Positions 12,750 to 24,026 of a stretch of 64,000 nucleotides of DNA are shown in pieces. This DNA is from Schizophyllum amplum (taxonomy: Eukaryota; Basidiomycota; Agaricomycetes; Agaricales; Schizophyllaceae), in NCBI GenBank assembly GCA_007026445.1, contig VDMD01000020.1, positions 248,001-312,000 of the forward strand, read 5' to 3'. The position numbers and the translations under genes were made by a program. The notes beneath the pieces are model-generated. The model was not told the origin of the DNA and ran no database searches. It was given only the letters and a program-made list of their open reading frames with translations. How positions within the stretch are numbered: the stretch's first letter is position 1; each line of letters begins with the position of its first letter.

Positions 12750-13712
12750 TCAGTCCGGAATGACAGGGCGCCCCGTCAGCGGTACATACTAGTGCTCCGG
12801 TGTCAGACATCACGTATAGAGATATCAGAGATAGACGTACAGAGACGGCCATAACCTGGCTCTCCGTCACGTTCCCGTCCTTGTCTTTATCGATGTGCAT
12901 GATGTATTGGGAGTGTGTGCCCACAGGGATGAACATCCGTCCCGGCGATGCAAGCTGGTCAACAAGTGGCCGTGGAAGCTCAGGCGCTGCGGCTCCGACA
13001 TGAATTGCGTCGTACGGGCCACCCTGCGCATGGCCTTCGAATGCTGAGCAACAGCGTCCAGCCGGTGAGATTACACTTCTCACCGTGCCGCCCATCTCCC
13101 GCAATCAGCTCAATGGCTTTGCTGGCGAGGGCGTCGCCAAGGCCGTCTTTCCGTAAATTCTCCTCCGAGAACGCGACAAGCTCGGGGACATGTTCGATCC
13201 CGACTACCTTACCCGGCCGTGCTGGGTCTTCGCTAGCAATGTAATGGAGCACGGCGGTGAGGTAGCCAGAACCGCTGCCAACGTCGAGAACACGTGCCCC
13301 GGGGTAGATATAGGGCAGAAGATGTTCCGACGCATAGGCGTGCTATTCAGAAGATTACTATCCGTGAGTATAGAGTGGAGAGGAAGAGATGCAACTGACC
13401 ATGTGCGGCGCACTGATCGTGGCTTCGTGCCCAATAGCTCTGCGAAGTCGATATAAGTGCACCAGATACCTTCGAGAATAACGGCGAGGCAGCGCACTGG
13501 GGCGTGTCCTGATATGCGGTATCCTTTCTCAGGACGTAGTTTGCGCGGTCCACCTTCTTCATCGCCTGCAGATGCAAGGTGTCACCTCAGATCCGAAGGA
13601 TCACCAAGTCGAACATACGGACATTGACGACACGTTCAGCCTTTATTATCTTGCTCTGAGCCATGTTTGAGATGAGCTCTACATTCGTTTTGCCGTGACA
13701 TCGCCAGGCCAT
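12750..13712 (-). CDS. PCM1: Protein-L-isoaspartate O-methyltransferase
   Basis: This enzyme repairs proteins by methylating isoaspartyl residues with S-adenosylmethionine. It starts MAWRCHGKTNVELISNM at 13712. Spliced exons then read AMKKVDRANYV, YQDTPQAIGHEATISAPHM, HAYASEHLLPYIYPGARV, the SAM-binding motif LDVGSGSGYLTAVL, GIEHVPELVAFSEENL, GDGRHGHAQGGPYDAIHVG, and a final exon giving SYVPLTGRPVIPD before the stop at 12750. All PCMT landmarks occur in order and the predicted length is about 230 residues, as expected. The exon 1/exon 2 junction is ambiguous: either a GTCCGT donor, or a very short 33 bp intron that keeps VRDTLHLQ. The gene diverges from PRO2. pcm1 is used here as a descriptive symbol. 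Confidence 0.88.
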
Positions 13713-14290
13713 TGTGAGGAGTGGTAGAAGAGGATGATGGTAGAGACCAAGTTACAATTGGAGGCCAGTACAAGGGTGGCGTGGATAGTTACAGAAGAGT
13801 GACGCATTGCGCGGTCATGAGAGCACGGCATTCCCCGAGTAACCGGTTGACCCCCCATGGAGGGAATCGCGTCTTTGCCGCGTCTCCATATCCTGATGAG
13901 CGCTGAATGTTGGACAAGTTGTGGATGAAGAAGGTGAAGAACCTCTTGTTCCCCGAGCTTTGGGGAAACCTAACATGCAGAGCGCTTCGCCCGCGGCGGC
14001 AATGACATTTGTTGACGGTCCTGAAGATAGGCTTACCATCGAGTAGGCCGGAAGTCGGCAAGTTGCTGGCTGAGAAGATGGTGCAGAAGACATTGAATAA
14101 CGGACAACTTACAAGGGCACTGGTCAGAGTTGGTGACGCACGGAGGATGAGCGTGACTCCGAGCTGCGTGAGATAAAAAAGCAACCGTAATATCACGTGA
14201 GACATCGGTGATTGCCGCCGTGATTGCTGGCACGTGCTCAGGTTCAATTTCACGGCTTGTCCTCGACTGTGACTCGGCTTGCCTACTAAG
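13713..14290. promoter_or_regulatory. Shared upstream region of PCMT and PRO2
   Basis: This 578 bp region separates two divergently transcribed genes. No specific factor-binding site can be named with confidence. A long antisense open frame here (13789-14415) lacks family features. Confidence 0.35.
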
Positions 14291-15806
14291 ATGTCCTCCT
14301 CCGCAGAGACTATAGCTGTGGCAGCCAAGGCGGCCTTTGCGGCCTCCCAGATGCTTCCCTCCAGCGAGCGCATCCTCGCTTTGGACGTCATCAAGGCTGA
14401 GCTGGAGGCTAACAAGGACGCTATCCTGGCGGCTAACGCAGAGGACTTGAAGGTAAGCGCACTCTTCCATCCTCTGTATCATTACATCTCAAAATAACTC
14501 CAAAGGCAGCCCAAATTGAGGTGGACGCAGGCCGCATGTCTGACGCGCTACTGAAGCGCCTCGACCTCGGGAAGGGCGATAAATGGGACTCTATGCTGCA
14601 GGGCGTGTCGGACGTGGCTGCACTTTCAGATCCGACTGGGAACGTTTCTTATGCCCGTGAACTCGACGACGGGCTCAAACTCTACCGCATCTCGTGTCCT
14701 ATCGGCGTACTGCTCGTCATCTTTGAAGCCCGCCCGGAAGTGGTGGTCAACATCGCTGCCTTGGCCATAAAATCAGGTTCGTCCTTCCGTTCATTCCGGT
14801 GCACCAAAAGCATCTTACAATGGATTCGCTAAAGGAAATGCCGCAATTCTTAAGGGTGGAAAGGAGTCGACACGCACGGCCGAGCTGCTCTCGCAGGCGA
14901 TATCGTCCGGCCTCGCTAAAACACAACTGCCGGCGACGTACATACAAACAATACAGACGCGAGCAGAGGTCTCGTCCTTGCTCGCTCTCGACGCGCATAT
15001 CGACCTGGTGATCCCACGCGGCAGCAACGCGCTCGTGCGCAACATACAGAACAACACGCGTATCCCTGTTATGGGCCACGCAGACGGCATATGCGCCGCA
15101 TTCCTCGACCAGTCGGCCAATCCTGCTAAAGCGGTCAAGGTCGTTCTTGACTCGAAGGTACAACCTCCATAGCAGGTTCTGTAATTTGTGCTCATCTATG
15201 ACCTAGCTCAACTATCCCGCCGCCTGCAACGCGCTCGAGACCCTCATAATCCACGAAGCGCTGCTCACCACCCTTTGGCCTGAAGTTGCACGCGCCCTCC
15301 TCGCCGCCGACGTCCACCTCCAATGCGACCCCGCCACTCTGCACGCGCTCCAGTCCCTCACGCCATCCCCCACCAACCTCAGTACCCACGTCACCCCCGC
15401 CACCCCCGCCTCCTACACCACCGAGCACCTTTCGCTTACCCTCTCTGTCCTCGCCATCCCCTCCCTCGCCGCCGCCATCGCGCACATCAACGCGCATTCT
15501 TCGCACCACACGGACACAATCGTCACCGAGGACCAGGCAGCGGCGTCCGCGTTCTGCCGCGGCGTGGACAGCGCGGGCGTGTTCGTGAACGCGAGCACGC
15601 GCTTCGCGGACGGGTTCCGGTATGGGTTTGGCACGGAGGTGGGGATCAGTACGGGGAAGATGCATGCGAGGGGTCCGGTTGGGCTGGAGGGACTCGTCAC
15701 ATATAAGTATGTGCTGAAAGGGGATGGGGATGTCGCGGGAGACTATGGGCCTGGGAAGAAGGCTTTCACGCACAAAAAGATCGACGGCGCGACCGCCCCT
15801 TACTAA
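14291..15806 (+). CDS. PRO2: Gamma-glutamyl phosphate reductase (glutamate-5-semialdehyde dehydrogenase)
   Basis: This is the second step of proline synthesis: NADPH-dependent reduction of gamma-glutamyl phosphate to glutamate-5-semialdehyde in the cytosol. Exon 1 (14291-14452) encodes MSSSAETIAVAAKAAFAASQ. After an intron, KAAQIEVDAGRMSDALLKRL continues to VLLVIFEARPEVVVNIAALA. The third exon opens GNAAILKGGKES. The last exon (from about 15207) begins LNYPAACNALETLIIHEALL, which holds the catalytic cysteine of the ProA/ALDH fold, and contains VFVNASTRFADGFRYGFGTE near the end. Length is about 450 residues, normal for PRO2. A 60-residue region between them is rich in Thr/Pro/Ser (about 15370-15430), a lineage-specific loop. 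The high-scoring antisense frame at 15192-15830 is a shadow. Confidence 0.93.
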
Positions 15807-16719
15807 TGCAGGGCGCTTTCTGTAAGACAAAGCAAATGTATGTAATGTAGCTCAGTTTTGCGGTGGTTTTTCCAAAAGAGGTCTATGCAGGTGAAAAGAC
15901 AGACATGTTGTCGTGTATTTGCTCAGGTTGGTCCCGCCACATCACATCAGCCACGCGCCTCGTTATGTTCCTTCCCGGCTTGCTTCCTGCCACCACAAAG
16001 CCATACTCTGCGGAACGGTCTGAGTCTACACTTGCTCAGAGTCTATTCCTGAATTCGAGTAAGTATCGCACTGCAGGCTATGCAAGTACCTCTGCGAACG
16101 CGAAATCTCTTCGAGTCCGGCCTGCGAATCATGGCCATTGCCCGTCCTTGTCGGATGCCTGGTCCCGGGAGCGTCTCGCGCTTGCTTGACATACGAGTCG
16201 CATTGGCCATGACCGGTGATCTCTTACGGCGTCTGCTGTGTGCGAATTCGATGCTCGACTCGTGGTCAGCCTCTCGTTCGGATCTCTTGTTAGTGTGACA
16301 GCGGCCCTAGTGGTGAGCCCTATACAATGACCGTCATGAGTGCTAAGGTATTGACTATTGAACCTTCACGAGTCTACACCGAGTCAAGCACAAGTCAAGC
16401 AGGCGTAAGAGTTGTTTGCTCTGTTGTGGGGTTCAGCAACTCGCAAAACGCATGACCGAATCAGAGCTCAGCGAGCGAGACATGTGTACGGTCGCCCATA
16501 TACTTGACGCGTATGTTGACGGGCACGACATGTTTACGCTCTGCAGACCTTCGACAAGACAATACCAAAATAGACTTCATCCGCCACAGGACCCGAGCGT
16601 GGAGGTTAGGCGGCGACCGCTGGCGCCTGCTGACGTTTGGCAGTTCCGTATAGCGCGTATAAGAACGGTGCGGGTCGTGAACGATCTCCTGCCCCACCCA
16701 CGAACAGGAGATACGCGCG
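15807..16719. other. Intergenic upstream of JEN1
   Basis: No supported gene. It should carry the PRO2 terminator and the JEN1 promoter. Carbon-source control of JEN1 is known in yeast, but I cannot point to a convincing site here. Confidence 0.35.
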
Positions 16720-18838
16720 ATGGCACCTTACTTCCTGCGCAACATTATCCCCAGGCGCGACCAGCGAGAGGAGCAGCGGCCGCTTCTGCAGGTGCTGAGG
16801 AGCCTGACGTGGGTACAATGGGCCCTCTTCTTCTCTGGGTAAGTCACGAATTATATGGTTCAGATGAAAGGCTGACGCGACCATAGCTGGCTGGCATGGA
16901 CTTGCGACGCGATAGGTACCGCACCATTCCAGCTGAGCGCGACTATCGAAAGACTCACGGAAACCCCAGATTTCTTTTCCGTGTCGCTCTCCGTCAAGCG
17001 CCTGGCCGCCGAGTTCGACCGGCCCATACCTGACATCGTGAGCGCTTAGCCTCGATTGTCAGCAGACCCACGTCCAACTCCTCCACAGACGCAGTCGATC
17101 ACGCTCACGCTCCTCTTCCGTTCTGTCGGCGCTATCATCTTCGGTTCGTCGACGAGCTATGTACAACAGACCCCGAACCCACTTACCATCCCCCAGGCAT
17201 CATCTCCGACCGCTTCGGCCGCAAATGGCCCCTCGTCATCAATCTGCTCATCATTGCCGTCCTTGAGTTGGGCGCCGGCTTCATGCAGACCTTCACCGAG
17301 TTCATCGCTCTGCGCTCGCTTTTCGGCATCGGCATGGGCGGTGTCTGGGGCCTCGCAGCGTCCACCGCGCTCGAGAACCTTCCCGTCGAGGTGCGCGGGC
17401 TCGCCTCGGGCATCCTCCAGCAGGGCTACGCCGTGGGCTACCTCCTCGCGGCGGTCGTGAACCTCAAACTCGTGCCCGCGACCAGCGAGACGTGGCGCAC
17501 GCTGTTCTGGACAGCGGCGGGCATCTCGTTCTTTGCGGCGGCCGTGCGACTGGTGCTCCCCGAGAGCGAGGCCTTCGTGAGGGCGAAGCAGGCGAAGGCG
17601 GCGCTGGGCGATACGGGAGAGAGCAAGACGAAAGTCTTCTTCCGTGAGACGGGGCAGATGCTCAAGAAGCACTGGTTGCTCTGCATATATGCAGTTTTGC
17701 TGATGAGTGGTGTGTCTGCTTCAATGCGTGGGTCTTTGCATCGGCACTGACCGAACGTAATTATCAGGTTTCAACTTCCTCTCACACGGCAGTCAGGACC
17801 TGTACCCGACCTATCTGCAAGTTGGCAAAGGCTTCACGGAGCACCAGGCCACCGTCGCCACCATCATCGGCAACTGTGTGCGTAGCCTCACGCCTCCCCC
17901 ACACTACTTCCTCCCACTCACATCCTCCCTTCCTCACACGCTGACACACCATGCACACAGGGCGCCATTGCAGGCGGCGCTATTGCCGGCTTCGTCTCGC
18001 AGTACATCGGCCGTCGTCTCACTATCGTCATCTTCGTCTGCCTTCTCGCGTGCTTCATTCCGCTGTGGATCCTGCCCAGCGGCTTCAGCGCGCTCGCCGC
18101 GGGCGCGTTCTGTATGCAATTTGGAGTGCAGGGGGCGTGGGGTGTGGTGAGTGCTGTCATTCGCTTGGCGACGGCGTGTAGAGAAATATCGCTGGTGGAA
18201 AAATATCGCTGGTAGACAAATATCGCTGACCAGCACGCGTAGATCCCGATCCAGCTCGCCGAGATGTCGCCCCCGGCATTTCGCGCCACATTCCCTGGTG
18301 TCGCGTACCAGCTCGGCAACGTACGTCTCACTCTAACTCGCGCATCATCCCAACATCACTTCAACTCACTCACCACCCCAACCTCACTTACCACCCCAAC
18401 TCACTCACCCACCCACAGATGGTCTCCTCCGCCTCCGCCCAAATCGAAGCCACCGGCGGCGAGAACGCGCGCACCACCATCATCGAGAACGGCGAGCGCG
18501 TCGAGGTGCCCGACTACGCGAGGGTGCAGGGGATCCTAATCGGCGTCGTCGCGGCGTTCGTGCTCGTCATCACAATCGTTGGGCCGGAGAACCATGGGTC
18601 GCATTTTGAGAAGGCGGCGCCGGCGTGGGAGGCGGGGATGGGCGGTAAGAGTGGGATGGGTGGTAAGAGTGGGATGGGTGGGGAGAGTGGAGTGGGGTCA
18701 GAGGAAGGTGGGCGCACGGACGGGGTCGTGCGCGAGGGAAAAGGTGGAGAGGTCACGCGCGAGAGAGAGGTGCCAGGGAGGAATGGGTCGAGGCCAGGGA
18801 GTATACGGTATGATGAGAAGTTTGGGGAGAAGGTGTGA
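16720..18838 (+). CDS. JEN1: JEN1-type monocarboxylate/proton symporter (MFS)
   Basis: This is a plasma-membrane MFS permease for lactate, pyruvate and related acids. It starts MAPYFLRNIIPRRDQREEQR. Exons then give WLAWTCDAIGTAPFQLSATI, SVKRLAAEFDRPIPDI, the MFS loop IISDRFGRKWPL, and GIGMGGVWGLAASTALENLP. After an intron comes NFLSHGSQDLYPT, which fits the JEN signature N-x2-[ST]-H-x-[ST]-Q-D-x3-T exactly. GGAIAGFVSQYIGRRLTIV, IPIQLAEMSPPAFRATFPG and VQGILIGVVAAFVLVITIVG follow. The cytosolic C-tail holds three near-perfect GMGG[KE]SG repeats and many charged residues. The intron at about 18148-18241 carries three copies of an AAATATCGCTG element. The long exon (about 17200-17710) includes the central loop. 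Convergent with the transporter on the other strand. Confidence 0.9.
18181..18230 (+). repeat. Three-copy AAATATCGCTG repeat inside a JEN1 intron
   Basis: Three imperfect copies of a 16-17 bp unit with the core AAATATCGCTG occur in tandem just before the acceptor of a JEN1 intron. The tract does not disturb the reading frame. Confidence 0.6.
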
Positions 18839-19166
18839 GGAGGACTGGAGCAGGTGTAGGACAATGAGGGCCCTCAACCTACTGAAAGGGCGCAGACGTA
18901 TGTATATATATTGTATGAATAAAACTGGGTACATATACGAGAAGGCGGCTGCCGTGTAAGTTTGTATGTCGTGCAGTCTGGGGCTGTTTGCCGTGTGGCC
19001 CGAGGTTGTGTCCCGAGAGACGACGTACAGATAGCAATACTATAATCTGTCTATGATACAGTTCATCTCGGTCTATAACAATCTACGCGACGGCCCACGG
19101 GCACGGGCAGTGGGCATGGGCTGGTGTCTATGTAGTACTGAATCTACTTATGTCTCAAGTCTATGA
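18839..19166. terminator. Convergent 3' region of JEN1 and the DHA2 transporter
   Basis: This 328 bp region lies between two converging stop codons. It contains AT-rich runs and an AATAAA at about 18917, 80 bp after the JEN1 stop, a plausible polyadenylation signal for JEN1. Confidence 0.4.
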
Positions 19167-21221
19167 TTATTTCTTGCCCAACTCCGTCTCCCTGATAAAA
19201 AGACACGTAACGAGTGCGAGCCCCGCGCTGCACGCCATCACCCAGAACGCCGTGTTCAGCGCGTGCTCGTACGAGTAGCGCACGATGCCGCGCGCCTCGG
19301 GCCCGAGCTCCTCCAGGTAGTCGAGCGACTCGCGGACGCGTCTGACGATCTCGTCCACGTCCTGCCCGTGCAGCTTTTCGCGCAGCGTTTTGCGGAGCAC
19401 GTTTTGCAAGACTGTATTCGCGATGGCGAGGCCGGTGACCTGGCCCAGGGAACGGAAGAGGTAGGAACCTAAACAATGCCGGGTGAGCTAGCATACGCGA
19501 GGAAGGGTAAGGTCAAAACACGCAGGGAAAGACACGCACCTGCGGTGGCGATAGCCTGGTCCGCCGGACCCGCATTGGCGATGAGGGATATGAGACTGGT
19601 CGTCGAACCACAGCCTAGAGAAGCGCATGAGCAAACCCGCTTAGCATCGCAACTCTCCCGACTCACCTCCACCCAACCCCTGCACTAACAACCCGACCAC
19701 AAACCACAAGATCGAGTGCTTCACCGTCCCCGCATTGACCGCCACCATCGTCACCCCCGCCCCAAACATCGCATACGCCGCGACCATCAACCTGCGGTAC
19801 TTTCCCGTCCTCTGTATGATCAGCCCGCCGCCCAGACTCCCCGCGGTGCTCGCCACCACGCTCGGGATGAGGTACACGCCCGCCTGCCCCGCGCTGCGGC
19901 CCATCACTGCCTGGTAGTACAGCGCGAGGTTGAAGAGCACCGGCGCCATGGTGAAGAACTGCCAAAAACCGGTCATCAGGCTCGCCATGAGGGTGCCGTT
20001 CCCGACGAGCCGCAAAGGCACGAAGGGCTCCGCGGCGACGCGAAACTCGATGTACAGAAACACGGGGAACGAGGCGGCGAAGGCGGCGAAGGAGGCGACG
20101 GTGTACGCGTCCGTCCAGGAGACGTTGCCGCCGCGGTCGAGGCCGAAGAGGAGGGTGAAGATGGTGAAGATGAGCATGACGGCACCGGCGAAGTCGACGC
20201 GCTTGAGCTTCTCCTTAAAGTGCGAGCGGTCCGCGGAGGGGAGCTGGAGGAAGATGGCGACGGAGATGATGGCGAGGGTGGCCAGGGGGGCTTGGATTAG
20301 GAAGCCCCTATAAGCGATGTCAGTCAGCGAGCTCTCATCCTTAGGTATACAAAAGCTCACCATCGCCAGCCAATGCTGTCGGCCAGAATACCTCCCAGCG
20401 GCGCCCCCGTAACCGAGCCAGTGGCCCAAATGACATTCAGGATGCCCTGCCATGTCCCGCGGGAGCGCAAGGGGACCACGTCGGACAGGATGATGCTGAC
20501 CACACTGTCCATGTCCAAGCAAAATCAGCGGAATGCTGCAATACAGAACTCCCAACACGCACGTCGTCATCCCGCCCCCTCCAGCACCCGCGAACGCGCG
20601 CGCCGCGATCAGTTCAGTCATGTTCCTCGCAAGACCGCAGAAGAGACAGCCTAGCGCGAACACGCTATACGCAAACAGGAGGCATGCCTTGCGCCCGAAG
20701 ATATCGCACAGTTTTCCGTACAGAGCTCTGACGCAAAGGTAAGTAGGCCTGCTGAGGGGAAAACAAGAAAGGAGGTAGGGGGGAACGCACTGGAAACTGG
20801 TGGCCGTAAGCATGTAGCCCGTCGCTATCCAACTAGCATTCTGCAGCTGCTTGAGATCGTTGCCAATGGCGGCGTACGCTATCAGTCGCGGCATTAGGAA
20901 GCTGGAAGGTAGAATTGCAGAGGGTGTACCGCACCAGAGACGACGATCGTCGTGTCCATCGCCGCCAGGAAGATCCCCACTATCATGGGCACGATCTAAC
21001 CCGTAGCAGGCCCGCGTTAGCAAGACTAAGAGGCGTCGCAGACTCAATACACGCACGATGGTGACCATGGCTGGTTTCTTCATTTCGCCCGGAGAAGCGC
21101 TCTCGACATCCTCGGCTTCTGGGCGCGACGGCGGGGGCTCCGTATGCGACGGCGGGGGCTCCGTGTACGACTGTGCTTGCCCGGAAGGCAGCAGCGGGGC
21201 GCGTTCCCCAGACTCGGACAT
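19167..21221 (-). CDS. MFS exporter of the DHA2/VBA type (14 TM)
   Basis: This is a probable proton-coupled antiporter, closest in motifs to the vacuolar basic amino acid transporters (VBA/Fnx) and other DHA2 drug exporters. The N-terminus has ERAPLLP, an acidic di-leucine type signal that would suit vacuolar targeting, and a duplicated TEPPPS stretch. Exons then read IVPMIVGIFLAAMDTTIVV, LKQLQNASWIATGYMLT, ALYGKLCDIFGRKACLL and GGGGMTTVVSIILSDVVPLR, continuing SRGTWQGILNVIWATG and APLGGILADSIGWRW (motif C). Eight or more hydrophobic segments follow. The final exons give LFRSLGQVTGLAIANTVLQ and end in ETELGKK. A GTGCGT donor inside the Thr of MTT and an acceptor at about 20502 recover the conserved motif, so the gene looks intact. 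Substrate is inferred, not shown. Confidence 0.88.
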
Positions 21222-21593
21222 CCTGTCCTACTTCTTCAACTTGGTGACTGGTGTGTCAGCCGGGCGAGATGAACGACGGAGGAGAGGAGAAGCTTCAAGG
21301 ATGGGATGCGCGATCTAACGCGCTCGATAACGTGTGCGCCATTTATCATCGTGTACATGAGTAAGCGGCGGCGACTGGGGCTCAAGCTCAAGCATTAAGC
21401 TCAAGCTGCGCTCCAGTCGCAGCCATGCATTATGAGAGGAGGGGAACTGCAAACCAGAAGAGAGAGACGAGGACAGGACAAGGATTCAAAACGCCGACGG
21501 TCCCGAACAGGCAATGGGCGCTTGTAGCCTTGTATGGCCTATGACAACACAAGTAAACAACCCTAAGAAGACAAGTAGAGAAAAAGTAACTAA
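21222..21593. other. Upstream region of the DHA2 transporter
   Basis: No gene is seen. A 20-30 bp imperfect palindrome built on AGCTCAAGC lies at about 21383-21412. Confidence 0.35.
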
Positions 21594-21595
21594 TA

Positions 21596-21996
21596 CTATT
21601 CGTCACCCAGTGTATATAAAAACGGCCTCAACTTTTATAAACACTGTCCATGCCCCCTTATATGGACGATTTTCTTGCTGAAAATTGACACAAATGTTCT
21701 CTTGAGGACGCTGAATACGATGGTCAACTTTTCATGGGCATAACGGGAGTGCACGAAGACATGCAGCGCGTTCATCGGCCATACGAGTCTGATCAAATTT
21801 GATGCCATCAATCTCGTTCTACAGCCAGCAGCGCGCGCACCATTGGGATTGAGCTCAAACGGACTTCGCCATCGTGTTCCGCGTACTCGAAAATGGTACC
21901 TTAGTTTTTTTCAACGACTGTTTCCGACATATAGAGGGGCATGGACAGTGTTTATAAAAGTCGAGGCTGTTTTTATATACACTGGGTGACGAATAG
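21596..21996. mobile_element. 401 bp MITE-like element with ~69 bp terminal inverted repeats
   Basis: The left end (21596-21664) and the reverse complement of the right end (21928-21996) match over about 69 bp with roughly four mismatches. Both begin CTATTCGTCACCCAGTGTAT. TA dinucleotides flank the element on both sides (21594-21595 and 21997-21998), consistent with TA target-site duplication as in Tc1/mariner/pogo elements. The roughly 260 bp interior has no open frame of note, so it would be non-autonomous. The element lies 220 bp upstream of the DHA2 transporter start codon's flank and beyond the 3' end of the LysM gene. Confidence 0.85.
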
Positions 21997-22126
21997 TAGG
22001 CAACAAGGCCCAGAACGCCTGCGCTTCAAGAAGGGTATCGTGTTCGTGTGGGTATCATCTCGTTGCGCAAGCCGTCCTTGCCGGTTGTTCGTCGCTTCGC
22101 TGGTCACCTGTCCGCCTGTCCCGAGT

Positions 22127-22268
22127 CCTCGCCAGATGCCTGTCCCTCCTCGACAGATGCCTGTCCCCCTCACCAGATGTCTGTGCCCCTCGCCAGACGC
22201 CTGCCTACCTCGCCAGACGCCTGCCTACCTCGCCAGACGTCTGTCCGTCCTTGCCTCGCCAGATACTT
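22127..22268 (+). repeat. Minisatellite, ~20 bp unit, about seven copies
   Basis: Imperfect tandem copies of CTCGCCAGACGCCTGCCTAC. Two central copies are identical; outer copies diverge (CAGATGCCTGTCCC). It lies 60 bp downstream of the LysM gene's stop codon. Confidence 0.8.
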
Positions 22269-22324
22269 CCTTGCCCGACGCATTTCACCACCTTCGCCGA
22301 CACCCTCACTCATCCACCCGGTAT

Positions 22325-23151
22325 CTAGGATCGGAAGAAGCGCGAGCGGCGCGCCTGCGGCGTCGCCTCGTCCGGGATGCAGAGCTCCTGCACGGTCGCG
22401 TTAGCATTCGCAGCACAATCTGCATCAGCATTGTCAGTCTTCCCGCCACTGCCAGTCCCCCTCGTAGAGCGTAACCCACCACCCATCAACACCCCCTTCA
22501 AGAAACAACCCCTTCACCCCCAAGCCCACACACACTCTCACACACACACACCCCTCCACCCCTCCTCCCCCCACCCCCCTCCACACAGACACCCCCACTC
22601 ACCTCCCCCTCCACCAAATTCCGACAATCCGCATCCACCCCCGGATTCGCCGCGAGCAGCTGCAGGAGCGTGATCGAGTACTCGCTCGCGATCAGGTCGC
22701 ACACGTCGTCGGCCATGACGATGTATTTGGTGCGGCAGCCTTGGGGGAGGGAGGTACTGGATGCTGAAGGAATGGCACTGGATGCAGACACGGTACCTGG
22801 GGGGAAGGGGCCCGCGCTAGAGGGCAGGGAGGCGACGGAGGGAAGGGAAAAGGTGGGGAAAGAGGAAGCGGACACGGAGAAGGAGAAGGCAGAGGGGAAC
22901 GAGGAGGGGAGGATGGGGATACCGGAGGCCTCGGGAGGCGCGGCGGGGCCGTTGGTGGGCTCGTCGGCGGGGGAAAAGCTGGAGGCGGAGTCCTGGGCGG
23001 CGGCGATGCCTGGGTGGAGGGTGAGTGGGAGAGAGGGATGTGAAGCGAACAATAAGGAAGTCGGGGGGCAGGGGTCAGATATGTGCATGATAGAAAGGAA
23101 TGGGAACGTACCGAGCATAACCGTGGCGAGGAGGGCGAACTTGGCGAACAT
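22325..23151 (-). CDS. Secreted LysM-domain protein (putative chitin-binding effector)
   Basis: Three exons (23112-23151, 22603-23009, 22388 downstream to 22325-22387) give 169 residues. The signal peptide MFAKFALLATVMLGIAAAQ is split by intron 1. A roughly 75-residue Ser/Pro/Phe-rich linker follows, probably O-glycosylated. The single LysM module reads CRTKYIVMADDVCDLIASEY, continues ITLLQLLAANPGVDADCRNL, and is completed across intron 2 as VEGEELCIPDEA. It keeps the expected cysteines and the Asn-Pro of fungal LysM domains. LysM domains bind chitin or related glycans; in fungi, secreted forms can shield chitin oligomers from host receptors or act on the fungal wall. One module only, so binding strength is unclear. 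The role as an effector is inference. Confidence 0.85.
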
Positions 23152-23503
23152 GATTTGTGAGTTAGGGAAGGACTAAGTAGACGCTGTGATAGAGAGTGAG
23201 ACTGCTGAAGACAGGAAGGAGAAGCTGGGGCGAAGGGAGAGGATGAGGAGGCTTATGTAGGTAGCGAATGGTAGACTGAAACCATGCGAGTCGTGTAGCA
23301 GTTTACGGAACTGCATGAAGCCCTCGCATGCACCTACCGAAGCTGCATGAGCTAGAACTAAGCCAGCGCATTGGTTTTGCAAGCGACGACAGATGAATTG
23401 CATGCTTGAGACAAAACAGGACCTCCGCAGACATCTCAGACGCGAGCAAGAGAGGTGAAGACCTATATTAGAGCACGACATGTAGTGGGTACGAAGAAAG
23501 ACA
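23152..23503. other. Intergenic between LysM and bL21m genes
   Basis: Both flanking genes are on the minus strand. No gene is seen. It should contain the LysM promoter and the bL21m terminator. Confidence 0.35.
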
Positions 23504-24026
23504 TCATGGTAATGTGGCTTCTGGTGTCGGGGATGCTGCTTCTGCGACCTGCAAGCCAGAAGACGCGAAAGGGGACGGAATCTCGATGTTGCCGATCCGC
23601 AACCTCGTATACGTCTGCTTGTGGGTAATAGTCTTGCGGTAGCCCTTTCTCCGCTTCTTCTTGAAGATGGACTCCATTTTCCCCTTCGTGTGCTCGACGA
23701 CGGTCGCCTGGACCTGCACCTTGGACGTTGGGATGGTAGGCTTGCCGCGGATGGTGAAGTCGCGCGAGCCGAGCTCGTGGATTTGATCGAGCAGGACGAC
23801 GTCGCCGACCTGGACGTCGGGCATTCGCGGGATGGTGAGAAGGTCGCGCGGCGCGAGTATGTGCTTCCTGCCGCCGAGCGTGGCGATGATGTACTGGTTG
23901 GGCTGCGAGCGTATGAGGTCCAGCGCGGACGACGACGTCCGGGGCAGCGCGCGGACAGCTGAGACTTCATTAGAAAACTGCAAAACATAGGATTAGTGAC
24001 CACGCACCTTGCAACAACGCCGCCAT
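23504..24026 (-). CDS. MRPL49: Mitochondrial large-subunit ribosomal protein bL21m
   Basis: This is a structural protein of the mitochondrial 54S subunit. Exon 1 encodes MAALLQ and splices to VSAVRALPRTSSSALDLI. The L21 core is clear: YIIATLGGRKHILAPRDLLT, VQVGDVVLLDQIHELGSRDF, then KPTIPTSKVQVQATVVEHTK and the basic signature KKKRRKGYRKTITHKQTYTR. The C-terminal extension is short and acidic. Two acceptors are possible for the single intron; only the more distal one (43 bp intron) keeps the frame from the ATG. Yeast MRPL49 is the orthologue. It is head to head with ATP1. Confidence 0.9.

Noticed and set aside
15192..15830. 212-residue antisense frame over PRO2
   Set aside because: Lies wholly opposite well-supported PRO2 exons; Gly/Arg/Glu-rich shadow of the Pro/Ser/Thr-rich coding sequence.
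19716..20300. 194-residue plus frame over the DHA2 transporter
   Set aside because: Opposite strand of conserved transmembrane segments; low-complexity His/Arg/Glu composition.
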